DNA of 64,000 nt from contig CAZAZX010000002.1 in the NCBI GenBank assembly GCA_964489885.1, forward strand, positions 61,291-125,290, written 5' to 3'. The stretch comes from CAKOTZ01 sp964489885 (GTDB lineage Bacteria > Bacillota > Clostridia > TANB77 > CAG-508). The first letter of the stretch is position 1, and each line of letters begins with the position of its first letter. Shown piece after piece: positions 1-8,207 of this stretch. The notes beneath the pieces were generated by a model that saw only the letters and a list, made by a program, of their open reading frames with translations, did no database searches and was not told where the DNA came from. Made by a program: the position numbers and the translations under genes.

Positions 1-486
1 GAAGATTTTGCTGTATTGTATTTTGATTTAGATAACTTTAAAGCGTATAATGATGTTTATGGATTTTTAAAGGGTGATGAAATTATAAAATTTACTGCAA
101 GAACAATCCTTGAATTTGTACATGCATCTGATTGCCCAAATTGTTTTGTTGGACACATAGGTGGAGATGATTTTGTAGCAATTGTTGATTCTGATAGTAA
201 TTACGAAAAAATATGCCAAGATATTATAGCAAATTTTGATGCAAAAATTTTAGATTATTATTCCGAAGAAGATAGAGAAAGAGGATACTTAGAGGTAGCA
301 AATAGGAGAAATATAATTGAACAATTTCCACTTACTTCAATATCTATTGGAGTAGTAGATACAAAGGGAAGAGTATTGCACAATATACTTGAAATTGGTG
401 AATTTGGTGCACAGGTAAAGCACTTAGCAAAAACTACACCTGGAAGTACATATATAATTAATAAAAGAAGAGCTTTAAAAACTTAA
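1..486 (+). CDS. GGDEF-domain protein (diguanylate cyclase-like), 3' part
   Basis: The reading frame is open from the first base, so the gene starts before the window. The visible 161 residues are a GGDEF domain: a YFDLDNFKAYND segment (metal-binding Asp and substrate-binding residues of the family), then GGDDF at about residues 55-59, a variant of the GGDEF active-site signature that can still be catalytic, and a typical C-terminal ISIGVV strand. The family makes cyclic di-GMP from two GTP. I cannot see the N-terminal sensory part. It converges on an HD-GYP gene that would degrade the same messenger, and the two share a bidirectional terminator. Activity is inferred from the motif only. Confidence 0.85.
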   Translation, partial: EDFAVLYFDLDNFKAYNDVYGFLKGDEIIKFTARTILEFVHASDCPNCFVGHIGGDDFVAIVDSDSNYEKICQDIIANFDAKILDYYSEEDRERGYLEVANRRNIIEQFPLTSISIGVVDTKGRVLHNILEIGEFGAQVKHLAKTTPGSTYIINKRRALKT

Positions 487-488
487 AA

Positions 489-517
489 ATGAGATGTTTT
501 AGCATCTCATTTTTTTT
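489..517. terminator. Bidirectional intrinsic terminator
   Basis: The 8-bp stem ATGAGATG/CATCTCAT with a 6-base loop is followed by a T-run. It ends the GGDEF gene and overlaps the last codons of the HD-GYP gene on the other strand. Confidence 0.8.
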
Positions 518-1423
518 ATTTTACTTATTTCATTATAAAGCGATTTTATATTTGCTTTTCTAATTTCTAGGGCATTTTTATATTCTTCTAAAACTGTTTT
601 ATAATTTTCTATTGTTTCAGGTGGATCCAGGTATGCATTTATAGATTCTAAATAATAATTCTTATCTTTTTCAGATGTAAAATTTTGCATTTCCTCATAC
701 CATTTATCTACTGTTTCAAGCCTTTTAATTTGTTTTTTTATATGGTCGACGTAATCGTATACACACGCAATTTCGTATTCAATATCTATTTTAACTATTT
801 TCAAAAGAGCTCTTACTATTTTGGGATTCATTTTACTAACTGTTTTATCTTTTGCTTTTGGATCATTAACAGAAGGTTTTGTTTTATCTATCAATATTTT
901 CAATGTGTCTGAAATATCTATGTGAGTTTTATATTGCCTTTTGCTTGTAATGGCATCATATTCATCTGCAACACGTATGATTTGTGCTTCTAATGGGAGT
1001 TCTTTATATGTTACTCCATTAGGATATCCGCGAACCATCTAAACCTTCATGGTGATATAAAGGACCAGCTGAATATGGTCTTAGCTTAGGGTTTTCTAAA
1101 CACATTTTATAACCTATGGTTGTATGAGTTTTCATTATTTCAAATTCTTCGTCCGTTAGTTTTGCAGGCTTTTGCAAAATACTTGGGGGTATGAATACTT
1201 TCCCTATATCGTGTATGTATGCACAATTTGCACAATAAACTGAAAATTTTTTATTTAAATGTAAGGTCTGGCATAATCTAATTGTTAAATCCCCAACATT
1301 CTCACAGTGTTTTCTAATAAATACGTCTAAGTTTGATAAGGTATTTAGTTGATATCGAATATCTTCATTCAAATTATATGACTTTAAATTTAATGGACTA
1401 TAAAAATTAAAATTATCTGACAT
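499..1423 (-). CDS. HD-GYP domain phosphodiesterase (needs +1 shift at CGG)
   Basis: A 307-aa protein when the two overlapping frames are joined at 1028-1030. The N-terminal part carries the HD pair in HDIGKVFIP and the HHEGLDGS segment; the second frame continues with YPNGV. Joining them by skipping one C gives HHEGLDGSGYPNG, the defining HD-GYP signature (HHExxDGxGYP). Downstream is the usual IIRVADEYDAITSKR segment and a charged helical tail. Such enzymes hydrolyse c-di-GMP. The start is ATG at 1423 with a GGAGGA Shine-Dalgarno sequence. Without the shift the product ends two codons after CGG and lacks half of the catalytic domain. The identity is firm; the frameshift is inferred from the motif. 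Confidence 0.85.
1028..1030 (-). other. CGG +1 frameshift site 1 (HD-GYP)
   Basis: The in-frame context is TCG CGG ATA TCC TAA. Skipping the C gives TCG GGA TAT CCT, restoring the Gly-Tyr-Pro of the HD-GYP motif. Confidence 0.85.
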
Positions 1424-1578
1424 TTTATCCTCCGTATAAATAAGTATATCTTTTTAAAAATTATAACATTTATTAAATATTTTGTATAGATTATTTTTGA
1501 AAGAATATATATAAATGTACGTATATTTCTAAGAACATTACGATATTTTAGATTTATGAAAGAATATAGGTGGGTTAA

Positions 1579-2815
1579 ATGAAAAAGGTATTATTTGCTG
1601 TAATTTTTGTTTTATGCTTTACAAGCTTTGTTTATGCAGATGACGAAGATTTTGAACAGTTAAGTGAATTTGAAATTTGGGAAGATATTAGACAAACATC
1701 TGCAAAAGAAAGTAATTTGCCAAACGTAAATTCTAGAGCAGCAGTAGTAATAGATAGAAATTCTAAGGCAATTTTATTTGGGAAAAATGAGAATGATAAA
1801 AGACCAATGGCATCAACAACCAAAATTATGACTGCTATTGTTTGCTTAGAAAATGGAAATTTGAATAAAGAAATAGAAGTATCTCCTAAAGCTGCCGGAA
1901 TAGGTGGATCATGCTTAGGCCTAAAAAAAGGTGATAAATTAACTTTAAACGATTTACTTTATGGCCTTTTATTGCGTTCACGGAAATGATGCTGCAGTAC
2001 AAATTGCAATAACAATAAGTGGAAGTGTTGAGAATTTTGCAGAATTAATGAATAAAAAAGCAAAAGACATAGGATTAAATAATACGCACTTTATTACACC
2101 ACATGGATTGGATAATGAAGAACACTATACTACTGCTTATGAATTAGCTTTATTAACAGACTATGCATTAAATAATAAAAAATTTGCCGAAATAGTAAAT
2201 ACTAAGTATTATACAATACATATTAATAACCAAGAAAAAAATTTAAAAAATACAAATGAACTACTTGGTGTGTTAGATGGTGTAAATGGTGTAAAAACAG
2301 GTTTTACAAATAAGGCAGGTAGATGTCTTGTTACTTCTACATCAAGGAATAATTGGCAAACTATTTGTGTCGTTTTAGGTGCAGATACTAAGAAGATTAG
2401 AACAAATGACAGTATAAAACTAATAGAATATGCGTATAAAGATTTTGAACTAATAGATGTTGGTAAAATTATAGAGAAAAAATATAATTTATGGAAAAGT
2501 GAGGAAGAGCCTCAAATTTATATTAATAAAGGCGAGAAAGAAAAGATACAAACATATATAGAAAAAATTCCTTATGAAAAATATCCAATATTAAAGAGTA
2601 ATAAGAAAAATATTGATTGCTCAATAGAAAGTTTTAAATTTTTAGAAGCCCCTATATACCAAAATACTGAAGTCGGAATAATTAAATTGGAAGTTGATGG
2701 TAAAGAAATTTGTAATATCAATATAAGATGTGGAAAAACCATAGAAAAAAAGTCAATTGGTGATTATTTTAGAATTTTATTCTGTGGATTGGGTACTTAC
2801 TTAACAAATTTTTAA
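1579..2815 (+). CDS. D-alanyl-D-alanine carboxypeptidase, DacF/PBP5 type (needs +1 shift at CGG)
   Basis: A 411-aa secreted penicillin-binding protein that trims the terminal D-Ala from peptidoglycan stem peptides. It has a signal peptide (residues 1-20, ending VYA), the SxxK active site in MASTTKIMTA, SGN at the CGG junction and KTG in GVKTGFTN, followed by a PBP5-like C-terminal domain and a hydrophobic tail. The first frame ends at RSRK; skipping one C at 1981 gives RSGNDAA, the canonical second motif, and the frame then runs on to 2815. The start at ATG 1579 has a short AGGTGGG sequence upstream. Without the shift neither SGN nor KTG would be made, so the enzyme depends on it. Confidence 0.9.
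1981..1983 (+). other. CGG +1 frameshift site 2 (carboxypeptidase)
   Basis: The context is TCA CGG AAA TGA. Skipping the C reads TCA GGA AAT GAT, giving the catalytic Ser-Gly-Asn motif. Confidence 0.88.
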
Positions 2816-2920
2816 AGAAATATACGAAGACCTAAGTGATTTTTTATGAGTTTTAAAATGGGCTTTGCGTAAGCTTTTGTTTTGTTTTATGCTTGTAATG
2901 TTACAAAAAGTTGCTAAAAA

Positions 2921-3032
2921 TGTAACATTAATTTAAAAAATGTCAAAAAAGCTAGTTCCGTAAAGGGATAGAGGTCATTTTGAAAAAATGGAAAAAAGCT
3001 CTATTGTATTTCAAATTTTAAAATGCTATATT
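2921..3032 (+). promoter_or_regulatory. 112-bp upstream region shared with the giant adhesin gene, with promoter
   Basis: This block aligns without gaps to 8067-8178 at about 73% identity by hand count. It ends in a promoter: TTGTAT (3004-3009), 17-bp spacer, and an extended -10 TGC-TATATT (3027-3032). The conserved part upstream of the -35 (TGTAACAT, A-tracts, a TAGTnCCGTA block) is presumably a binding region for a shared regulator. An inverted repeat TAATGTTACA (2896-2905) / TGTAACATTA (2921-2930) overlaps its upstream edge. The regulator is unknown. Confidence 0.65.
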
Positions 3033-3065
3033 ATGACTAAATTAATCACATAGGAGGATAAATAT

Positions 3066-3122
3066 ATGGACAACTCAGCAAAAAAATCGAATATATATTT
3101 ATTAGAAAGGAGGAAAAAATGA
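3066..3122 (+). CDS. 18-codon leader ORF translationally coupled to the adhesin gene
   Basis: ATG at 3066 follows TAGGAGGA with good spacing and encodes an 18-residue, Lys/Arg-rich peptide (starts MDNSAKKSN, ends RRKK). Its TGA stop overlaps the ATG of the next gene (ATGA), and the adhesin's own GAAAGGAGG lies inside the small ORF. The arrangement suggests translational coupling or a leader peptide. It is too short for homology to help, so whether the peptide itself matters is unknown. Confidence 0.55.
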   Translation: MDNSAKKSNIYLLERRKK

Positions 3123-6100
3123 AAAAAATAAAATTAAAAGCAGTTGTGAGTATGCTATTAATAATAACTATATTATTTAGTAATTTTAGTTGGTTAAGTA
3201 TATATGCATATTCAGCAACTTCAAGCTTAACATCAGATTCCACTGTATTAGAAACAGGAAAAACGTATACATTGACATTGAAAATTAACCCAACTGATGT
3301 TGGAACAACAGAAGGAATAGATTCAATGCAGGGATCGATAAAATTTGAAACAGATGTATTTAATGTGTCAAAAGATGATATAGATGATTATTTTAATGAT
3401 ACAAAAAAATGGCAGACTCCTTCTATACAAACTATAACTTATGAGAATGGATTTACTATAATTTCATTTATTTCAGATACTAAGTCTAATAAAAAATATA
3501 ATACTGAAACTGAAGTATTTACTATAACATTAACAACAAAAGATAGTGTAGATGTAAATAGTACGACAATATCAATAGATTCTTCAGGAATATTTGACTA
3601 TTCTGTATCTGGAGGAAAAACTCAAGCTGGAGGCACTGGTGATATTTATCTTGACCCTGTATCAGTTACATTAAAGAAGGCAACTCAAGATCCTGAACCA
3701 ACACCTGCAACATCAGCTATTGTTAGCAAATTTAAAAAAGATACTACAACACTTTTAGATGGAGCAACAATTGCTTTATATAAAACAGCAGAGAATGCTC
3801 AAGCAGGAGAAAGTGCACTTGCAGAATTAACAACAGGAACAGATGGACAAGATACTGGTAAAGTTGATTTTGCGAAGGCAACAAGTTTAACGACAGGAAC
3901 ATATTTTTATAAAGAAACAAAAGCACCAGATGGTTATGTAACAAATGATACTATATATTCATTTAGTGTAGATTCAGAAGGAAATGTAACATATAATAGC
4001 CCAAATACAAAGGGAATAATTGAAGATGAAGAAGAAACAGTTGCACCAACACCTGCAACATCAGCAATTATAGTAAAACAAGATAAAGAATCAAAGGCAG
4101 TTTTAAATGGAGCAACAATTGCCTTATATGATACAAAAACAAAAGCGGAAACAGGCTCAGAAGAAAATGCACTTGCAGTATTAACAACAGGAGAAAATGG
4201 ACAAGTTGATTTTGCAAAATCAACAAGTTTAACGACAGGAACATATTTTTATAAAGAAACAAAAGCACCAGATGGATATGATGTAAATAACACAGTATAT
4301 TCATTTAGTGTTAATTCAGAAGGAAAGGTAACATATAATAGCCCAAACACAGAAGGAATTATATATGATACAGAAACAGCACCAACACCTGCAACATCAG
4401 TAATTGTTACAAAACGTATAAAAGATACAACTACACCATTAGCTGGAGCAAAAATTGCTTTAGTAGATGAATTTGGAAATATATTAAAAACAGAATCAAA
4501 AAAAAGTGCAGTATTAACAACAGGAGAAAATGGACAAGTTAATTTAGCAACATTATTAGATTTAACAAAAGGAACACATTTTTATAAAGAAGTTGCTGCA
4601 CCAACAGGATATAAAGCAGATACAGAAGTATATTCTTTTGATGTTGACAAGGCTGGAAATGTAACATTTAATGCACCAAACACAAAGGGTATAATTGAAG
4701 ATGAGGCAATTACAGCTAATAGCGTAATTATTACAAAATATAAAACAGATACATATGATGTTGTAGAGGGTGCAACAATTGCTTTATATAAAACAGCAGA
4801 GAATGCTAAAGCAGGAGAAAATGCACTTGCAAAATTAACAACAGATGAAAATGGACAAGTTGATTTTGCTAGTAGAGCTACTTTAGAGACAGGAAAGACA
4901 TATTATTATAAGGAAACAGCAGCACCATTAGGATATGTAAAAAATGATAAAGTTTATTCATTTACAATAAATGCAGATTCAACAGTAACATTTGATGAAG
5001 CAAATGGAATTTTATACAATGATAGAATTTCTGCTGGAGATGAAACTGTTGTAATCCAAAAAGTAAAATCATCAGATGCAACACCACTTCAAGGTGCAAA
5101 AATTGCCTTATATAGCAGTAGAGATGATGCAACAAATAAAGATACAACAAATGAAGACAAAGCAATAATCGAATTAACAACTGATGAAAATGGAAAAGCA
5201 TATTTTTCAAGGGAAACTACATTAGAACCAGGAACATATTTTTATAAAGAAACAGTAGCACCAACTGGTTACAGTTTAAATACAAATATTTATAGCTTTA
5301 AAGTAAATGAAGATGGAACAGTAACTTTTGAAGATAAGGCTAATAATGGAACAATATATGATGATAGAATAACAGCTCAAGAAGGAACAGCAGTAATTAC
5401 AAAATATAAAACAGACACAGAAACTCCAGTTCAAGGAGCAGAAATAGCCTTATATGATTCAGAGCATAGTGCAATACAAAAAGATGGCAAAGATGTGGTA
5501 TTAACAACAGATGAAAATGGACAAATAGATTTTTCAAAAGCAGTAGGATTAGAACCAGGAACATATTATTATAAAGAAACAAAAGCTCCATTAGGATATA
5601 AACTAAACGAAACAGAATACTCATTCACAGTAAGTGAAGAGGGAACAGTAACATTTGATAGTGCAGAAGGTAAGCTATACGATGAAAGAGTAATAGCAGG
5701 AGAAGATTCTGTAATAGTTACAAAATTAAGAAGAAGTTTAGAAACACCGCTTCAAGGAGCAGAAATAACCTTATATGATTCAGAACACAAAATAATGAAA
5801 GACAAAGATGGAAATGATGCAGTATTAACAACAGATGAAAATGGAAACGCTATTTTTTCAAAAGTAGTAAAATTAGAACCAGGTACTTACTATTTTAAAG
5901 AAACAAAAGCACCAACTGGATATAGTCTAAATGAAACAGAATATACATTTACAGTAAATAATGATGCAAGTGTAGATTTTGATAATGCAAATGGAATAAT
6001 ATATGATGACAGAATAACAGCTCAAGAAGGAACAGCAGTAATAACAAAATATAAAACAAATACAGAAACACCACTTCAAGGAGCAAAAATCGCCTTATAT

Positions 6101-7870
6101 GATTCAGAGCATAATGCAATGAAAGATAAAGACGAAAAAGAAATAGTATTAACAACAGATGAAAAAGGACAAGTAGATTTTTCAAAAGTAGTAGGATTAG
6201 AACCAGGAACATATTACTATAAAGAAGTACAAGCACCAAAAACATATGTTTTAAATGAAACAGAATATTCATTCACAGTAAGTGAAGAAGGAACAGTAAC
6301 ATTTGATAGTGCAGAAGGTAAATTATACAACGATAGGGCGACAGCAGAAGAAGGAACAGCAATTGTAACAAAATTAAGAAAAAATACAGAAACACCACTT
6401 CAAGGAGCAGAAATAACACTATATGATTCAGAACGTGAAATAATGAAAGACAAAGATGGAAATGATGTAGTATTAACAACAGATGAAAAAGGACAAGTAG
6501 ATTTTTCAAAGGCATTAGGATTAGAGCCAGGAACATATTACTACAAAGAAACAAAGGCTCCATTGGGATATAAGCTAAATGAAACAGAATATTCATTCAC
6601 AGTAAGTGAAGATTGTGTAGTTGAATTTGGAGCTTCAAATGGAAAAATATATGATGATAGAATAACAGCTCAAGAAGGAACAGCAGTAATTACAAAATAC
6701 AAAAAGGGCACAACAATTGCTGTACCAGGAGCAGAAATTACCTTATATAATTCAGAAAACAAAGTAATGAAGTATGCAAATGGAGAGGATATTGTATTAA
6801 AAACAGATGCAAAAGGAAAGGCAGATTTTTCAAAAGCAACTGCTTTAGAGCCAGGAACATATTTCTATAAAGAAACAAAAGCACCAGAAACATATATTAA
6901 AAATGATACAAAATATTCATTCACAGTAAGTGAAGAAGGAAAAGTAACATTTGATAGTGCAAATAGTATTTTATACAATGATAGAATAACAGCAAAAGAA
7001 GGAACAGTAGTAATTACAAAATACAAAAAAGGAACAGAAACAGTATTAAAGGGTGCGGAAATAACACTATATGATTCAGAACATAAAGTTATGAAAGATA
7101 AAAATGGCAAAGATGTAATATTAACAACAGACGAAAAGGGACAAGCAGATTTTTCAAAAGCAGTAGGATTAGAGCCAGGAACATATTATTATAAAGAAAC
7201 AAAGGCTCCATTTGGATATAAAGTAAACGAAACAGAGTTTTCATTTACAATTCAAAATGATGTAACAGTTAAATTTGATGAAAATAATGGAAAAATTTAT
7301 GATTCAAGAATGACAGCAAAACCTGGAACAGTTACAATTACAAAATATGTTACAGGAACTACAACTCCAATTGCTGGTGCACAAATTGTTCTATGTGATT
7401 CAAAGGGAACTATTTTAAAAGCTGATGACAAAGAATTAAAATTAACAACAGATTCAAAAGGAAAGGTTGATTTTACAACAATAGTTAACTTAGAACCAGG
7501 AACATATTATTACAAAGAAACAAAAACACCAACTGGATATAAATTAGATACAAAATTATATTCATTTAATGTTAATGAGGATGGAACAGTAACATTTGAT
7601 AGTGCAAACAGTATTTTATACAACTCAAAAGATGAAACAAAACCACCGAAAGAAGCAGGAGCAGGAGAAGAAACAAAAGATAATACAAAAGAAGAGACAA
7701 AAACAGAAGGAAGAACAGAAACAAAGGATGAAACGAATACAATACCTACTAAGGAAACAAAACCAGATAAATTACCTTATGCTGGAATTGAACCTATACA
7801 TGTAGGAATTGGAGCAGCAATAATACAATTAATCGGAAGTGCTGTATTACTATTTAAAAGATTTATTTAA
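3119..7870 (+). CDS. Wall-anchored SpaA/Cna_B repeat adhesin with cohesin-like head
   Basis: A 1583-aa surface protein. The signal peptide occupies residues 1-31. Residues about 32-190 form a cohesin-like beta domain (pattern LETGKTYTLTLKI ... GIDSMQGSIKFE ... GGTGDIYL) that recurs in the genes at 22048 and 23039. Twelve SpaA/Cna_B prealbumin-like units of about 100 residues follow, each with a starting VxxTK lysine, a YYKETKAP glutamate and a terminal YNDR/YDDR, the residues that in this family form Lys-Asn/Asp isopeptide bonds. A Lys/Glu/Thr-rich spacer leads to LPYAG, a hydrophobic helix and a KRF tail, a sortase-type signal with Ala in place of Thr. Function as a rigid stalk or adhesin is inferred. 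Confidence 0.85.
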   Translation: MKKIKLKAVVSMLLIITILFSNFSWLSIYAYSATSSLTSDSTVLETGKTYTLTLKINPTDVGTTEGIDSMQGSIKFETDVFNVSKDDIDDYFNDTKKWQTPSIQTITYENGFTIISFISDTKSNKKYNTETEVFTITLTTKDSVDVNSTTISIDSSGIFDYSVSGGKTQAGGTGDIYLDPVSVTLKKATQDPEPTPATSAIVSKFKKDTTTLLDGATIALYKTAENAQAGESALAELTTGTDGQDTGKVDFAKATSLTTGTYFYKETKAPDGYVTNDTIYSFSVDSEGNVTYNSPNTKGIIEDEEETVAPTPATSAIIVKQDKESKAVLNGATIALYDTKTKAETGSEENALAVLTTGENGQVDFAKSTSLTTGTYFYKETKAPDGYDVNNTVYSFSVNSEGKVTYNSPNTEGIIYDTETAPTPATSVIVTKRIKDTTTPLAGAKIALVDEFGNILKTESKKSAVLTTGENGQVNLATLLDLTKGTHFYKEVAAPTGYKADTEVYSFDVDKAGNVTFNAPNTKGIIEDEAITANSVIITKYKTDTYDVVEGATIALYKTAENAKAGENALAKLTTDENGQVDFASRATLETGKTYYYKETAAPLGYVKNDKVYSFTINADSTVTFDEANGILYNDRISAGDETVVIQKVKSSDATPLQGAKIALYSSRDDATNKDTTNEDKAIIELTTDENGKAYFSRETTLEPGTYFYKETVAPTGYSLNTNIYSFKVNEDGTVTFEDKANNGTIYDDRITAQEGTAVITKYKTDTETPVQGAEIALYDSEHSAIQKDGKDVVLTTDENGQIDFSKAVGLEPGTYYYKETKAPLGYKLNETEYSFTVSEEGTVTFDSAEGKLYDERVIAGEDSVIVTKLRRSLETPLQGAEITLYDSEHKIMKDKDGNDAVLTTDENGNAIFSKVVKLEPGTYYFKETKAPTGYSLNETEYTFTVNNDASVDFDNANGIIYDDRITAQEGTAVITKYKTNTETPLQGAKIALYDSEHNAMKDKDEKEIVLTTDEKGQVDFSKVVGLEPGTYYYKEVQAPKTYVLNETEYSFTVSEEGTVTFDSAEGKLYNDRATAEEGTAIVTKLRKNTETPLQGAEITLYDSEREIMKDKDGNDVVLTTDEKGQVDFSKALGLEPGTYYYKETKAPLGYKLNETEYSFTVSEDCVVEFGASNGKIYDDRITAQEGTAVITKYKKGTTIAVPGAEITLYNSENKVMKYANGEDIVLKTDAKGKADFSKATALEPGTYFYKETKAPETYIKNDTKYSFTVSEEGKVTFDSANSILYNDRITAKEGTVVITKYKKGTETVLKGAEITLYDSEHKVMKDKNGKDVILTTDEKGQADFSKAVGLEPGTYYYKETKAPFGYKVNETEFSFTIQNDVTVKFDENNGKIYDSRMTAKPGTVTITKYVTGTTTPIAGAQIVLCDSKGTILKADDKELKLTTDSKGKVDFTTIVNLEPGTYYYKETKTPTGYKLDTKLYSFNVNEDGTVTFDSANSILYNSKDETKPPKEAGAGEETKDNTKEETKTEGRTETKDETNTIPTKETKPDKLPYAGIEPIHVGIGAAIIQLIGSAVLLFKRFI
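3700..7620 (+). repeat. Twelve tandem SpaA/Cna_B coding repeats (~300 bp each)
   Basis: Units recur with the core GGAACATATTATTATAAAGA and neighbouring GATGAAAA(T/A)GGACAAGT. Copies between about 5380 and 7250 are most alike, pointing to recent duplication or gene conversion. The unit number is likely to vary between strains and could be miscounted in a short-read assembly. Confidence 0.85.
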
Positions 7871-7881
7871 TGAATAAGATT

Positions 7882-7919
7882 AAAGAATGATTATCAAAAA
7901 AAGATAATCATTCTTTTTT
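7882..7919 (+). terminator. Intrinsic terminator after the SpaA-repeat adhesin
   Basis: A 14-bp stem AAAGAATGATTATC/GATAATCATTCTTT with a short A-rich loop and a T-run. Confidence 0.85.
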
Positions 7920-8066
7920 ATCTCATTTACCTAGAAATATAAACTAATATTTAAAGTTAACCATGTGGAAAAATAGAAGAATGTGAAAAAAGCAAAAAAT
8001 CTATAACTCAGGTATGCGTAGGAATACAACAGATTTACAAAAATTCATGACAAATATTAATAAAAA

Positions 8067-8178
8067 TGTAACATAATTTTAAAAAAAGACGAAAAATGTA
8101 GTCCCGTAGCGTGTTAGAGAATGCTTTTAAAAACTGGTAAAAACAGCTATTGTATTGAAAAAAAGAAAATGCTATAGT
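8067..8178 (+). promoter_or_regulatory. 112-bp upstream region with promoter for the giant adhesin
   Basis: Same ungapped 112-bp block as at 2921-3032. The promoter is TTGTAT (8150-8155), 17-bp spacer, TGC-TATAGT (8173-8178). The rest of the 337-bp gap between the two adhesin genes holds only the terminator of the first gene and AT-rich DNA. Confidence 0.65.
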
Positions 8179-8207
8179 TTTATTAATATTAAAAAAGGAG
8201 TACAGTT

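Noticed and set aside
2816..3065. c-di-GMP (GEMM) riboswitch upstream of the adhesin
   Set aside because: The conserved block does not show the GEMM core motifs, and most of it lies upstream of a good promoter, so it would not be in the RNA.
3744..7110. Several Leu-rich ORFs on the minus strand of the SpaA-repeat gene
   Set aside because: Antisense of repeated YYKETKAP-type codons, with no start signals; they recur with each repeat.
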